Source: Microbacterium sp. Se63.02b (lineage in GTDB: Bacteria > Actinomycetota > Actinomycetes > Actinomycetales > Microbacteriaceae). Taken from it: a stretch of 64,000 nt of DNA. The DNA lies in the NCBI RefSeq assembly GCF_014171575.1, contig NZ_CP050453.1, positions 2,418,001-2,482,000 of the forward strand. Reading direction: 5' to 3'. The notes below the pieces were generated by a model, which did no database searches, was not told where the DNA came from, and was given only the letters and a program-made list of their open reading frames with translations. The stretch's first letter is position 1, and each line of letters begins with the position of its first letter. Positions 47,159 to 56,534 of this stretch are shown piece by piece. The position numbers and the translations under genes were made by a program.

Positions 47159-48937
47159 CTATCCGAACTTGGGAAGGAGCGCGTCCATCGGGACAGAGGA
47201 CGGCATCACGCGATAGGTCTTCATCACCTGCGTCATCGCCTTCTGGAAGGCGGATGCGGTGGCCGCGGACGATACAACCTTAGTCGGCTCGTCGAGGGTG
47301 ACCACGACGACGTACTGCGGGTCATCGACCGGAGCGAACCCCACCATGCTCGTGTAATACACCCCGGCCTTGTAGCCGCCGTTCCCGTCCGACACCTGCG
47401 CCGTACCGGTCTTGCTGGTCACGCGGTAGCCGGGAACCTGGATGCGATCGGCGTTGCCACCCTGGACCGCCACGTTCTCGAGCATCCGAGTGAGCTCGGC
47501 CGCCGTCTGCTCCTTGATGATCTGCTCGTGCTTCGGCTTCTCGGGCGTCGCGACCGTGCCGTCCTCGGCCGTGCAGGATTCCACGAGCGACAGGTCGATC
47601 TTCTCGCCGCCGTTCGCGATCGCCTGGTACGCGCCGGCGAGCTGTGCCGCCGTGACCGAGTAGTACTGGCCGAAGGTCGTGGTGTACAGCGACTGGCTGT
47701 CCCACTCGCTGACGGGGTGCAGCAGACCGCCGACCTCCGAGGGGAAGTCGATCGTCTTCTGTCCCACACCGAAGCGCTGCAGGTAGTCGTATCGCACCTC
47801 GGGGCTCACCATGGTGCCGAACTTCGACAGCGCGACGTTCGACGAGTCGATCAGTCCGCCGGCGAGGGTGTAGTTGTATGCCGGGTGGCTGAACGCGTCG
47901 TTGATGACAGCGCCGTTGGGGAAGGTCTCGCGCGATGCGGCGCTGACCGTGCTGAGCGGGGTCAGCCCGGCGCCTTCGATCGCGGCAGCGGCGGTGATCG
48001 CCTTGAAGGTCGATCCGGGTTCGAAATCCTTGTGGAAGATCTGGCTGTATCGCGTCTCGGGTGTGGACGAGTCGAGGTCGTTGGGGTCGAGGGAGGGCCA
48101 CTCCGCTGCCGCCCTGATCTTGCCCGTCTTCACGTCGACGACCGTCACGGTGCCGCCCTTGGCCCCCTGCTTCTGGGCCTCTTCGCCGATCATCTGCTGC
48201 AGGTACCACTGCAGGTCGCTGTTGAGGGTCAGCTGCACCGAACCGCCGTTGACCGCCGGCACCGTGCGCTCGCTGCCCGGGATCACGACGCCGTTGGCAC
48301 CGGTGCGATAGGACTCCTCGCCGTCGGTCGGTGCGAGGCAGCCCTCGCCCAACTGCTCGATCCCGGCCTGCGCTGCCCCCGAGCTGTCGAGGAATCCGAG
48401 GATGTTTCCGGCGACCGCACCGTTCGGGTATACCCGGGTCTCCCGGCCCTCCATGTGCAGGTAGGCGAGGTTGTTCTCTCGCTTCAGGTCGCGCAGCTCG
48501 ATGTACTGCTCGGTGGTGAGGGACTTCTTGAGCGGGGCGTACTGACTCTGCGAATCCTTCGCGAGTGCGTCGCTGACGAGCGCGCGGACCTCGTCGCCCG
48601 TCTGTCCGGTGATGGCCGCGATCTTGTCGGCGGCTTCAGCCCAGGGCAGTCGAGGATCGTTCTCTTCGAGCTGCATGATCACCTTCGGACTGAGCTGCGC
48701 GTCGTAGACCATCACGCTCGATGCCAGAACGGTGCCGCCCGAGTCGACGATCGAGCCCCGCTGTCCCGAGATCGTCTCGCCGACGCCGATCTTGGTCAAC
48801 GATTGCGAGACGTGCTCGTCGGCGCTCACGACCTGGATGTCGACCAGTCGCACCACGAAGGCCGCCAGCACGGAAAGGATGACCGCGAGGGCGACGACGG
48901 TGCGTCGCCGCGGACCGCGGGTGGCTCGTGTCGTCAT
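47159..48937 (-). CDS. ftsI: Septal penicillin-binding protein FtsI (class B)
   Basis: 592 residues. A short cytoplasmic N-terminus and one span (about 13-35) are followed by the PBP dimerisation domain (GQRGSIVDSGGTVLA) and the transpeptidase domain. Catalytic motifs are STFK (Ser309, Lys312), SSN (365-367) and KTGT (509-512). It cross-links septal peptidoglycan with FtsW. No C-terminal PASTA repeats are present, unlike the kinase at 54572. Confidence 0.96.
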   Translation of the reverse strand: MTTRATRGPRRRTVVALAVILSVLAAFVVRLVDIQVVSADEHVSQSLTKIGVGETISGQRGSIVDSGGTVLASSVMVYDAQLSPKVIMQLEENDPRLPWAEAADKIAAITGQTGDEVRALVSDALAKDSQSQYAPLKKSLTTEQYIELRDLKRENNLAYLHMEGRETRVYPNGAVAGNILGFLDSSGAAQAGIEQLGEGCLAPTDGEESYRTGANGVVIPGSERTVPAVNGGSVQLTLNSDLQWYLQQMIGEEAQKQGAKGGTVTVVDVKTGKIRAAAEWPSLDPNDLDSSTPETRYSQIFHKDFEPGSTFKAITAAAAIEGAGLTPLSTVSAASRETFPNGAVINDAFSHPAYNYTLAGGLIDSSNVALSKFGTMVSPEVRYDYLQRFGVGQKTIDFPSEVGGLLHPVSEWDSQSLYTTTFGQYYSVTAAQLAGAYQAIANGGEKIDLSLVESCTAEDGTVATPEKPKHEQIIKEQTAAELTRMLENVAVQGGNADRIQVPGYRVTSKTGTAQVSDGNGGYKAGVYYTSMVGFAPVDDPQYVVVVTLDEPTKVVSSAATASAFQKAMTQVMKTYRVMPSSVPMDALLPKFG

Positions 48938-48964
48938 GGGATCTCTCCGTCGATCGTGTTCGGC

Positions 48965-49525
48965 TCAGTGGGTGGAAGGGCTCGGAAGCCCGTCGGTGAT
49001 CGCCGGCGGGAGTTCCTGGGTCGTCTGTTTGGTCGCTCCCTCGTCGGTCGTGGTCTCCGCGGGCGGAGGCTCGACGATCAAGGAGTTGCTCACGGCTCCC
49101 ACGCCGACGGGGTTCACGGTCGACGTCCAGTCCGCACCCGCACCGGTGCCGAACACGGCACCGTCGCTGAGGCGCAGGTACGACGGCGACCCGGCCACCA
49201 CCATCCCGAGGCCTGCGGCGCTGCTCGCGAGCACCTGCGGCGAACTGAGCCCGGTGAGCTCCTCTTGGAGCGCGTGCGTGCGCAGGTCCAGTTCGCGCTG
49301 CTGGGAGGAGAGCCCGGCGAGGGTGAAGGAGTCCTGCGTGATCGCGAGCGACAGCCCGACCTGCGCGGCGCCGATCGCCAGCGCCCCGGCCAGAGCGACG
49401 AGGGCGTACGCGAGCTTGGGCTTGCGGCGGACGGCCGGTCGCGTGACGGGCTGCAGACGCCGCTGCGGCTCGCGTGTCGGCGCGATCGGCTGTGTCGGCT
49501 TCCGTACGACGGCATTCAGGCTCAT
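48965..49525 (-). CDS. ftsL: FtsL-like division protein
   Basis: 186 residues between rsmH and ftsI, the usual place of ftsL. A basic N-terminus of about 37 residues is followed by one span ([21 protein letters not shown]), a short coiled-coil-like stretch ([17 protein letters not shown]) and a long Pro/Thr-rich C-terminal tail. FtsL proteins bridge FtsB/FtsQ and the FtsWI synthase. Sequence similarity in this family is low, so the call rests largely on position and topology. Confidence 0.8.
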   Translation of the reverse strand: MSLNAVVRKPTQPIAPTREPQRRLQPVTRPAVRRKPKLAYALVALAGALAIGAAQVGLSLAITQDSFTLAGLSSQQRELDLRTHALQEELTGLSSPQVLASSAAGLGMVVAGSPSYLRLSDGAVFGTGAGADWTSTVNPVGVGAVSNSLIVEPPPAETTTDEGATKQTTQELPPAITDGLPSPSTH

Positions 49526-50460
49526 GCGCTCTCCCGCAGTTTCTCGGCGGCGCGCAGGCGCACCGGGATCGCGCGCGGGTTGCGCGCGCGCTCGTCGTCA
49601 TCGGCGAGTTCTGCGCCCTTGGTCAGGATGCGGAAACGCGGAGCGTGCTCGGGGAGCTCGACGGGGAGCCCGGCGGGTGCGGTCGAGGCGGCAGCCGCCG
49701 CGAACGCCTGCTTGACCAGACGATCCTCGAGCGACTGGTACGACATCACCACGATGCGCCCGCTCACCGCGAGGGCGTCCATCGCGGAGGGGATCGCGTC
49801 GGCGAGAACGTTGAGTTCGGCGTTGACCTCGATGCGGAGCGCCTGGAACACGCGCTTCGCCGGGTGACCGGCGCGCTGAGCGGCGGCGGGCGTCGCGGCG
49901 ATGAGGATCTCGACCAGCTCGCCCGAGCGTGTGATCGGCTGCTTCTGGCGCGCGTCGATGATGAAGCGCGCGTACCGACCGGCGAGCTTCTCTTCGCCGT
50001 AGCGCTCGAAGATGCGTCGCAGATTGCCCTCGCTGTATGTCGCGATCACGTCGGCGGCGGTGACGCCCTTCGTCTGGTCCATCCGCATGTCGAGCGGAGC
50101 ATCCTTCGAGTAGGCGAATCCCCGCTCGGCCTCGTCGAGCTGAAGGGAGGAGACGCCGAGGTCGAAGAGGACTCCTGCCGCGCCCTGCGCATGCAGCCCG
50201 ATCTCGTCGTACACGGCGTGGACCAGGGTGATGCGGTCACGGAAGCGGGCGAGCCGCTCCCCCGCGATGCGCAGCGCGTCGGTGTCGCGATCGAGCCCGA
50301 TCAACCGGATGTTCGGAAAGCGCTCCAGAAGGGCCTCCGAATGTCCGCCCATGCCGAGAGTGGCATCCACGAGCACCGCTCCGTCCGCATGGAGGGCGGG
50401 GGCGAGCAGCTCGACGCAGCGGTCGAGCAGGACGGGGGTATGGATGTCGCGGAGGTTCAT
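49522..50460 (-). CDS. rsmH: 16S rRNA m4C1402 methyltransferase RsmH (MraW)
   Basis: 312 residues. S-adenosylmethionine motif [15 protein letters not shown] is near residues 31-45; [17 protein letters not shown] and DMRMDQTKG are family signatures, and the C-terminus has VISFHSLED-like [13 protein letters not shown]. It methylates C1402 in the 16S decoding centre. The position directly after mraZ is standard. ATG 50460 is preceded by GAAGGATC. Confidence 0.95.
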   Translation of the reverse strand: MNLRDIHTPVLLDRCVELLAPALHADGAVLVDATLGMGGHSEALLERFPNIRLIGLDRDTDALRIAGERLARFRDRITLVHAVYDEIGLHAQGAAGVLFDLGVSSLQLDEAERGFAYSKDAPLDMRMDQTKGVTAADVIATYSEGNLRRIFERYGEEKLAGRYARFIIDARQKQPITRSGELVEILIAATPAAAQRAGHPAKRVFQALRIEVNAELNVLADAIPSAMDALAVSGRIVVMSYQSLEDRLVKQAFAAAAASTAPAGLPVELPEHAPRFRILTKGAELADDDERARNPRAIPVRLRAAEKLRESA

Positions 50461-50562
50461 GATCCTTCTCGGGGTGACCGTGGGCTCTGATCCCCCTCCG
50501 CTTCTCGACCCGGCACCGGGGAAGTGTGTCGGGGCGGGAGCGGCGGGGCATCACAGCCACGG

Positions 50563-50994
50563 TCAGAAGAGTCCCGGAATCACCTCCTGCTCGAGGTCGG
50601 AGTAGGTCTCCTCGCCGGCGGCGAGGTAGGCGTTCCAGCTCTCGGCATCCCAGATCTCGGCGTGGGCGCCGACTCCGGTGACGATGAGCTCCTTCTGCAG
50701 TCCCGCGTACTGGCGGAGGTGCGCGGGGATGGTGATGCGGTTCTGACTGTCGGGCATCTCCGCACTCGCACCGGAGAGGAACAGACGCATGAAGTCACGC
50801 GCTTGCTTGTTCGCGAGCGGCGCCTGACGGATCCGCTCGTGCATCGCCTCGAACTCGGCCGTGCTGAACACGTAGAGGCACCGCTCCTGGCCTCGGGTGA
50901 CGACGATGCCGCCGCCGAGGTCTTCGCGGAACTTCGCGGGAAGGATGACCCGTCCCTTGTCGTCCAGCTTCGGAGAATGCGTACCCAGCAACAT
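50563..50994 (-). CDS. mraZ: Transcriptional regulator MraZ
   Basis: 143 residues made of two AbrB-like beta-barrel repeats, each with the MraZ signature ([16 protein letters not shown] and [17 protein letters not shown]). MraZ forms ring-shaped oligomers that bind direct repeats before its own gene and tune the division operon. The matching repeats lie 42-70 bases upstream (51036-51063). The first codon is ATG 50994 ([14 protein letters not shown]). Confidence 0.97.
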   Translation of the reverse strand: MLLGTHSPKLDDKGRVILPAKFREDLGGGIVVTRGQERCLYVFSTAEFEAMHERIRQAPLANKQARDFMRLFLSGASAEMPDSQNRITIPAHLRQYAGLQKELIVTGVGAHAEIWDAESWNAYLAAGEETYSDLEQEVIPGLF

Positions 50995-51035
50995 CGGCCA
51001 TCACCCCCTCTGCGTCCGGCCAACTCGAGGTTGCG

Positions 51036-51063
51036 CCCCACTTTACTCCACTTTCCTCCACTT
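51036..51063 (-). promoter_or_regulatory. MraZ-binding box: three AAGTGG repeats at 10-base spacing
   Basis: On the minus strand the repeats read AAGTGG-AGGA-AAGTGG-AGTA-AAGTGG (complements CCACTT start at 51038, 51048 and 51058), exactly one helical turn apart. This is the actinobacterial form of the MraZ box, placed just before mraZ, and supports autoregulation. Confidence 0.85.
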
Positions 51064-51133
51064 ACCTACGACCAATCGGCCGCGGACATGTGGGTACGCC
51101 GAAGAACACTCCCAAGAACCGCAGAATTCCGCG

Positions 51134-51160
51134 GTGGAGCGTGGTGGAGGACCAGTGGAG
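51134..51160 (+). promoter_or_regulatory. Second GTGGAG repeat array in opposite orientation
   Basis: GTGGAG occurs at 51134, 51144 and 51155 on the plus strand (spacings 10 and 11), about 70-100 bases upstream of the main box and inverted relative to it. No plus-strand gene follows. It may be a distal MraZ site. Confidence 0.5.
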
Positions 51161-51187
51161 GGAATCCGTGGTCAATGCGACGAAGGG

Positions 51188-51234
51188 TTAACGACAGAAG
51201 CCCGGATGCTCAGCATCCGGGCTTCTGTCGTTAA
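51188..51234. terminator. Perfect hairpin terminator between DUF3040 gene and mraZ
   Basis: Two 23-base perfectly complementary arms (TTAACGACAGAAGCCCGG... and its complement) around a single C, 12 bases after the DUF3040 stop. Tails contain TTAA on both sides. It insulates the division operon from upstream transcription. Confidence 0.88.
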
Positions 51235-51246
51235 GTTCTGTGGGGA

Positions 51247-51621
51247 TCAGTGTCCGTCTTGGCGTCGGTCCCATCGGTCGTTCATGCGATCCATGAACGA
51301 GGCGGATTCCTGTCGCTTGGTCGTGGAGCGCTCACGGGGCTCCGCCGGGCTCGATCGTCGCACGGGCGTGACGGCGACCATGACACCACCGAGCATCGCC
51401 GCGAATCCGATGACGCCGACCACGATGCCCCAGACGCCACCGAGGATCACGCCGGCCACGAGGCCGCCGACCCCGGCGAGCAGGAGCAGAGCACCGTAGA
51501 CGAGATTTCGGTAGCTCAGTGCGCGATCACCTGACGGCGCGCTGACGACGTCGGCATCATTGTGGAGGAGATGGCGTTCCATCTCATCGAGCAGACGCTG
51601 CTCCTGTTCGGAGAGTGGCAT
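51247..51621 (-). CDS. DUF3040 membrane protein
   Basis: 124 residues. The N-terminal helix MPLSEQEQRLLDEMERHL is the DUF3040 signature; two glycine-rich membrane spans follow (about 42-63 and 66-88), then a basic tail. It is found in nearly all actinobacteria, often beside mraZ, with unknown function. GAGGGGGACGAA provides the ribosome binding site for ATG 51621. Confidence 0.9.
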   Translation of the reverse strand: MPLSEQEQRLLDEMERHLLHNDADVVSAPSGDRALSYRNLVYGALLLLAGVGGLVAGVILGGVWGIVVGVIGFAAMLGGVMVAVTPVRRSSPAEPRERSTTKRQESASFMDRMNDRWDRRQDGH

Positions 51622-51705
51622 TTCGTCCCCCTCGGGTATCGTGCCTTCCAGTGTACGCGCGCCGAGGCGTCCGGGGCTAGCCGTAGGCCCTCCCCATCCT
51701 TTACG

Positions 51706-51711
51706 TATGCT
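51706..51711 (+). promoter_or_regulatory. -10 box TATGCT for leaderless polyprenyl synthase mRNA
   Basis: TANNNT hexamer, seven bases, then GTG 51719. The ATG inside the box (51707) is the alternative start. Confidence 0.5.
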
Positions 51712-51718
51712 GGGAGTC

Positions 51719-52807
51719 GTGCCGTCTCCCTCCCCTGTCCCCGGCGCCGTCGCCGCTCGTCTCGACCACTTCCTCGCACGCATGCGAGAGGAATCCTCGG
51801 ATCACGGACCCGACGCCGCCGCGTTCCTCGACGCCGCCGCCGCGACGCTCGAGGGAGGCAAACGCCTGCGCGCACGCTTCTGCCATGCCGGCTGGCGAGC
51901 CGTCTCACGTTTCGACGACCGCCGCGCGACCGAGAACGACGTCCTCTGGGACATCTGCACGTCGCTGGAGATCTTCCAGTCGGCCGCGCTCGTGCACGAC
52001 GATCTGATCGACAACTCCGACACTCGCCGCGGCCGCCCGGCCGCACACCGTGCCCTCGAGGAGTCGCACCGCTCATCCGGGTGGTCAGGCGATGCCGAAG
52101 CCTTCGGCCGCGCCTCGGCTGTCCTGCTCGGCGACCTCCTCGTCGCCTGGAGCGACGACCTGCTGGAGTCGGCGCTGGACGGGCATCCGCACGCGCGAGC
52201 GGTGCGGTCCGAGTACGCGAAGATGCGACGGGACGTGACGACGGGGCAGTTCCTCGACATCGCCGAGGAATCCGCATGGAGCGTCAACGATCCGCGCAGC
52301 CACGCCGAGCGGGCGCTGCGAGTGGCGTCGCTGAAGTCCGCCAGGTACAGCATCGAGCAGCCGCTCGTGCTCGGAGGCGCACTCGCCGGCGCGGACGCGG
52401 ATCAGCTCGATGCCCTGCGGCGCTTCGGGCACCCGGTCGGTATGGCGTTCCAACTGCGCGATGACGTCCTCGGCGTGTTCGGCGATGCCGCTCTCACGGG
52501 GAAGCCCACCGGCGATGATCTTCGCGAGGGCAAGCGCACCGTGCTCGTCGCCCTCACCCGCCAGGAGCTGGACCCGTCTGCGCGGAATCTCCTGGACGAG
52601 ATGCTCGGAGATGCGGAGCTGACGCCCGCGCAGGTGTCGTCTCTGCAGGCGACGATCACCGACTCCGGCGCTCTCGACCGGGTGGAGACCATGATCGCGG
52701 ACTACGCGCGAGAGGCTGACCGTGCCCTCACGGGCACCCGACTCGACAACGCGGCGGTAGGCGAACTGCGCGAGCTCGCCAGAGCAGCCACGGTCCGTTC
52801 CGCCTGA
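51719..52807 (+). CDS. Polyprenyl diphosphate synthase (trans-isoprenyl, IdsA-like)
   Basis: 362 residues. Makes trans-polyprenyl diphosphates from IPP and allylic primers. Signatures are GGKRLRARFC, the first Asp-rich motif VHDDLID (Asp94, Asp95, Asp98) and LLGDLLVAW. The second Asp-rich region is QLRDDVLGVFGD, followed by KPTGDDLREGKRT. The product length cannot be fixed; a geranylgeranyl- or longer-chain product for quinones or carotenoids is plausible. The place next to the Rv2175c-like gene matches idsA2 (Rv2173) in M. tuberculosis. Confidence 0.9.
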   Translation: MPSPSPVPGAVAARLDHFLARMREESSDHGPDAAAFLDAAAATLEGGKRLRARFCHAGWRAVSRFDDRRATENDVLWDICTSLEIFQSAALVHDDLIDNSDTRRGRPAAHRALEESHRSSGWSGDAEAFGRASAVLLGDLLVAWSDDLLESALDGHPHARAVRSEYAKMRRDVTTGQFLDIAEESAWSVNDPRSHAERALRVASLKSARYSIEQPLVLGGALAGADADQLDALRRFGHPVGMAFQLRDDVLGVFGDAALTGKPTGDDLREGKRTVLVALTRQELDPSARNLLDEMLGDAELTPAQVSSLQATITDSGALDRVETMIADYAREADRALTGTRLDNAAVGELRELARAATVRSA

Positions 52808-52819
52808 GGACCGCTCGCG

Positions 52820-53179
52820 TCAGGCGAGGGTGCGCGCGAGGCGGCGGACGGCGCTCTTGTGTCCGGCGAGCAGCGAATCGATCGGCGAGCGGCCGAGGCT
52901 CTCTTCCTCCGTGAGGAGCCAGTCGATCAGTTCATCGTCGGAGAAGCCCGCGTCCTGGAGCACGATGATGGTTCCCCGCAGCGAGCTGAGCGGATGCCCG
53001 TCGACGATGAACACCGCCGGCACCGCGAAGACGCCGCTACGACGGGATCCGACCAGGTAATGCTCATCGATCAGGCGGCGCACGCGACCGAGGGGCTCAT
53101 CGAGCACCTCGACGAGGTCGGGCATCGTCAGCCACTCGACAGCAGCGGCGGAGGGGGTTCCGGCAACGTTCTCAGACAC
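52820..53179 (-). CDS. Rv2175c-like DNA-binding protein
   Basis: 119 residues. After a flexible N-terminus comes a winged-helix-like core (TMPDLVEVLDEPLGRVRRLI, SRRSGVFAVPAVFIVDG) and a C-terminal helical part (DDELIDWLLTEEESLG). In M. tuberculosis the homologue Rv2175c is a DNA-binding substrate of the kinase PknL, phosphorylated on an N-terminal threonine. Here Thr8 (in VAGTPS) occupies a similar place, and a PknL-like kinase lies 1.4 kb away. The start is GTG 53179. Confidence 0.88.
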   Translation of the reverse strand: MSENVAGTPSAAAVEWLTMPDLVEVLDEPLGRVRRLIDEHYLVGSRRSGVFAVPAVFIVDGHPLSSLRGTIIVLQDAGFSDDELIDWLLTEEESLGRSPIDSLLAGHKSAVRRLARTLA

Positions 53180-53185
53180 GATGCC

Positions 53186-53191
53186 ACTATG
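53186..53191 (-). promoter_or_regulatory. -10 box CATAGT for leaderless Rv2175c-like mRNA
   Basis: Hexamer on the minus strand, six bases before GTG 53179, the same layout as the ctaE start. Confidence 0.45.
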
Positions 53192-53308
53192 TCACCTCCT
53201 TCCTGTCGTCGCATGTCGACGCTCCAGTCACATCCTTCACTCGCGTCACTTCTGTTGACTTCTGTTTACATCCGTGTCAGCGTGAAGTGCTCGAAAAGGG
53301 GGCCAGCC

Positions 53309-54494
53309 TTGACTACCAAGACCGCCGCACGTCGCACGCGAAGTGTGCAGATCGGCCTGCCAGCGGCCGTGCTCGGCGCCCTCGCGGCGTCTCTCACCGC
53401 TGTGCCGGCCACCGCGTCCACCACCGCCACCGACCTCCGTGCGGTCGAACGGGACCTCGCGCCCGTGCGCTTCGTGCCCACACAGACCGCACCATCGAAC
53501 TATGTCGTGCAGCCCGGAGACACCATCTCGTCGATCGCAGCGAGGTTCGGGTTGCGCACTGCGGACGTCCTCGCCTGGAACGGCCTGTCCTGGCGCTCGG
53601 TCATCTATCCCGGCCAGGCCCTGACGCTGAAGACGACGTCGGCACCTGCGCCCGCACCGGCTCAGGCCCCCACAGCGAAGACACACACGGTCGTCGCGGG
53701 TGACACCGTCTTCGCGATCGCACAGAAGCACGGCACGACGGTCGACGCCGTGCTCGCGGCGAACGGGCTCACGCGCGCATCGGTGATCTACCCCGGCCAG
53801 ACCCTCGCCGTATCCGGCTCATCGACCGCACAGGCGGCTGCCCCGGCGGCCCCTGCCGCCGCAGCGGCTCCCTCGCCTGCTGCAGCTCCCGCCGCCGCTG
53901 CTGCACACACCGTCGTCGCCGGCGACACGCTCTTCGCCATCGCACAAAAGCACGGCACTTCGACGAAGACGCTCTTCGCGCTGAACGGTCTCGGACCGTC
54001 GTCGATCATCTACCCGGGCCAGAAGCTCATCGTCAAGGCGGCGCCGACCCCCGCGGCGGCCTCGTCATCGACCGGGCAGCGTTCGGCCACTCTCTCTGCC
54101 GAGCAGGCATCGAACGCCGCTCATCATCCGGGTCGGACGCGAGCTCGGCGTCTCCGATCGCGCCATCGCCATCGCCCTCGCGACCGGCATGGTCGAGTCG
54201 GGGCTGCGCAACCTCGACTGGGGTGACCGCGATTCGCTGGGGATCTTCCAGCAGCGCCCCAGCACGGGATGGGGAACGCCCGCGCAGATCATGGACGCGG
54301 AGCGCAGCGCGCGAGTGTTCTACGGAGGGCAGGGCGACCCGAACGGACACCTCACTCGAGGACTCCTGGACATCCCCGGCTGGGAGAGCATGCCCTTCAC
54401 CGCCGCAGCCCAGGCCGTGCAGATCTCGGCCTATCCCGACAAATACGGGCAGTGGGAGACGCAAGCATATGCCTGGCTCGCCGTCTACAGCTGA
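53309..54494 (+). CDS. Secreted LysM cell-wall hydrolase (frame broken before the catalytic domain)
   Basis: About 395 residues when repaired. TTG 53309 has AAAAGGGGG upstream. A signal peptide (about 1-37, ending VPATAS) is followed by three LysM peptidoglycan-binding repeats at about 64-108, 126-168 and 200-243 (each Y/H-V-V-GDT...PGQ-L), joined by Ala/Pro linkers. A lysozyme-like lytic domain closes the protein (GRELGVSDRAIAIALATGMV, then ESGLRNLDWGD; the Glu is the likely catalytic acid). The frame changes at 54116-54121, where two bases are missing or one is extra. It should act on septal or lateral wall outside the cell. Confidence 0.85.
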
Positions 54495-54559
54495 CGACAT
54501 TCTGAAAACCCGCCGGAGCGAGGGGTGAGCCGCTCCCCTGTCTTTCAGGCAGTTCTCCA

Positions 54560-54565
54560 TAGAAT
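54560..54565 (+). promoter_or_regulatory. -10 box TAGAAT for leaderless kinase mRNA
   Basis: Near-consensus hexamer followed by TCTGAC and GTG 54572. Confidence 0.55.
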
Positions 54566-54571
54566 TCTGAC

Positions 54572-56527
54572 GTGACGACCAATCAGCAGGCCGACCCCCT
54601 CATCGGGCGGCTTGTCGACGGCCGCTACCGCGTGCGCGCACGTATCGCCCGCGGCGGAATGGCCACGGTCTACGTCGCCACCGACCTCCGCCTCGAACGA
54701 CGCATCGCCCTCAAAGTGATGCACGCGCATCTCAGCGACGACTCCGCGTTCCAGAGCCGCTTCATCCAAGAGGCCCGCGCGGCAGCCCGCCTCGCCGATC
54801 CCCACGTCGTGAACGTGTTCGATCAGGGGCAGGACGGCGAACTCGCCTACCTCGTCATGGAGTACCTGCCCGGCATCACGCTGCGGGAACTGCTGCGCGA
54901 GCAGAAGCGACTGACCATCCCGCAGACCATCACGATCATGGACGCCATCCTCGCGGGGCTGTCCGCTGCCCACAGGGCCGGAATCGTGCATCGTGACGTC
55001 AAGCCCGAGAACGTGCTCCTCGCCGAAGACGGACGCATCAAGATCGGCGACTTCGGACTCGCGCGCGCCACCACAGCGAACACGGCGACCGGACAGCAGC
55101 TGCTGGGCACCATCGCCTATCTCGCCCCCGAGCTCGTGACCCGTGGCACGGCCGATGCCCGCAGCGACATCTACGCGCTCGGCATCATGCTCTACGAGAT
55201 GCTCGTCGGCGAGCAGCCGTACAAGGGCGAGCAGCCGATGCAGATCGCCTTCCAGCACGCCACGGAGTCGGTGCCACGCCCGAGCGTGCGCAACCCCGCA
55301 GTCCCCGAACAACTCGACGAGCTCGTGCTGTGGGCCACCGAGAAGTCACCCGACGAACGTCCGGACGACGCGCAGCAGATGCTCGATCGGCTGCGCGAGA
55401 TCGAACGCGACCTGGGGATCGCCCCTGTCGCTGCCAGGGCCACCGCCCCGCAGCACAGCTCGTCCGACTCCGGCGACCTCACCAAGGTCATGCCAGGCAC
55501 CATGGTGATCGCCGACCCTGCTGCTCCGGCGCCTGCCGCGCTCGACAACGCCACGCTTCTCCGTCGACGCGCGGCGAAACGCCGCGCGCGCGGAGCGTTC
55601 CTCCTCACTCTCGTCCTGCTGCTGGCCATGCTCGCCGGCGGCGTCGGCTGGTGGTTCGGCTCCGGCCCCGGCTCCCTCGTCGCGGTGCCCGGCGTCTCCG
55701 GTTCCACGTACGACGAGGCCGCAGCCGTGCTCGTGGATGCCGGCTTCGTCCCGACACAGAAGGACGAGTCGTCGGTCGACGTCGAAGCCGGTTCGGTGAT
55801 CGAGACCGACCCGGGAGAAGGCACCCGACTCGACAAGGGGACGACCGTGACGGTCATCGTGTCGTCCGGGCCCGCCGCACACGACATCAGTGCGGTCGCC
55901 GGTGTCGCCGTCGAAGACGTGCGAGCATCCCTCGAAGCCGCCAACCTCCAGATCACCGACGACGAGGAGTACTTCGGCGACCTCGACGCCGGCAAGGTCA
56001 TCAACGTGCGGGTCACCCCGCGCGACGGCGGGGACGCGTTCGCGTGCGCCGAGGGGTGCACGGTGCACGAGCAGGACACCGCGACGATCCAGGTGTCCCT
56101 CGGGCCGGTGCCCGATGTCAGCGACCTCAGCGTCGCCCAGGCGACGGACGCCCTCACCGGCAAGCGACTCAAGGTCAATCCGGAGAACCTCTACCAGACC
56201 AGCGACAGCATCGGGAAAGATCGCGTCATCGGGATCGCCGACCGATCCGAGGCCGGGGCCTGGCGACCCGGCGAGACCGTCCAGCTCATCGTCTCGCAGG
56301 GACCGCCGTTGTTCGACGTGCCCGACGTCTCGGGCATGACCCGCGACGAGGCGACCGGCGCCCTGAACGATGCCGGATTCAAATGGGCGTATACCAGCGG
56401 CACAGGCCTCCCGGACTCGGTGTGGGACCTCTTCGCCAACGAGAACACGAAGGTCGAGTCCTACAGCCCGACCGATGCCCAGCGCAAGGGCACCACCATC
56501 ACCCTGACGATGAGCTTCTCCGGCTGA
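54572..56527 (+). CDS. Serine/threonine protein kinase with four PASTA repeats (PknL-like)
   Basis: 651 residues. The kinase domain occupies about 18-280: glycine loop ARGGMATVY, Lys48, HRDVKPEN (Asp142), DFG at 160-162, APE in YLAPELV. A juxtamembrane linker leads to one span (about 340-362). Four extracellular PASTA repeats follow (starting near VAVPGVSG, HDISAVAG, VPDVSDLS and FDVPDVSG), which in other kinases sense lipid II or muropeptides. The second repeat contains an unusual CAEGC pair. Gene order (polyprenyl synthase, Rv2175c-like, kinase, aroG) matches pknL (Rv2176), although mycobacterial PknL has no PASTA domain. It starts GTG 54572. Confidence 0.93.
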   Translation: MTTNQQADPLIGRLVDGRYRVRARIARGGMATVYVATDLRLERRIALKVMHAHLSDDSAFQSRFIQEARAAARLADPHVVNVFDQGQDGELAYLVMEYLPGITLRELLREQKRLTIPQTITIMDAILAGLSAAHRAGIVHRDVKPENVLLAEDGRIKIGDFGLARATTANTATGQQLLGTIAYLAPELVTRGTADARSDIYALGIMLYEMLVGEQPYKGEQPMQIAFQHATESVPRPSVRNPAVPEQLDELVLWATEKSPDERPDDAQQMLDRLREIERDLGIAPVAARATAPQHSSSDSGDLTKVMPGTMVIADPAAPAPAALDNATLLRRRAAKRRARGAFLLTLVLLLAMLAGGVGWWFGSGPGSLVAVPGVSGSTYDEAAAVLVDAGFVPTQKDESSVDVEAGSVIETDPGEGTRLDKGTTVTVIVSSGPAAHDISAVAGVAVEDVRASLEAANLQITDDEEYFGDLDAGKVINVRVTPRDGGDAFACAEGCTVHEQDTATIQVSLGPVPDVSDLSVAQATDALTGKRLKVNPENLYQTSDSIGKDRVIGIADRSEAGAWRPGETVQLIVSQGPPLFDVPDVSGMTRDEATGALNDAGFKWAYTSGTGLPDSVWDLFANENTKVESYSPTDAQRKGTTITLTMSFSG

Positions 56528-56534
56528 CGGCGGA

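Noticed and set aside
46538..49867. A 1109-codon open frame on the plus strand
   Set aside because: Antisense to murF, ftsI and ftsL; repetitive Arg/Val/Asp/Leu composition typical of a shadow frame.
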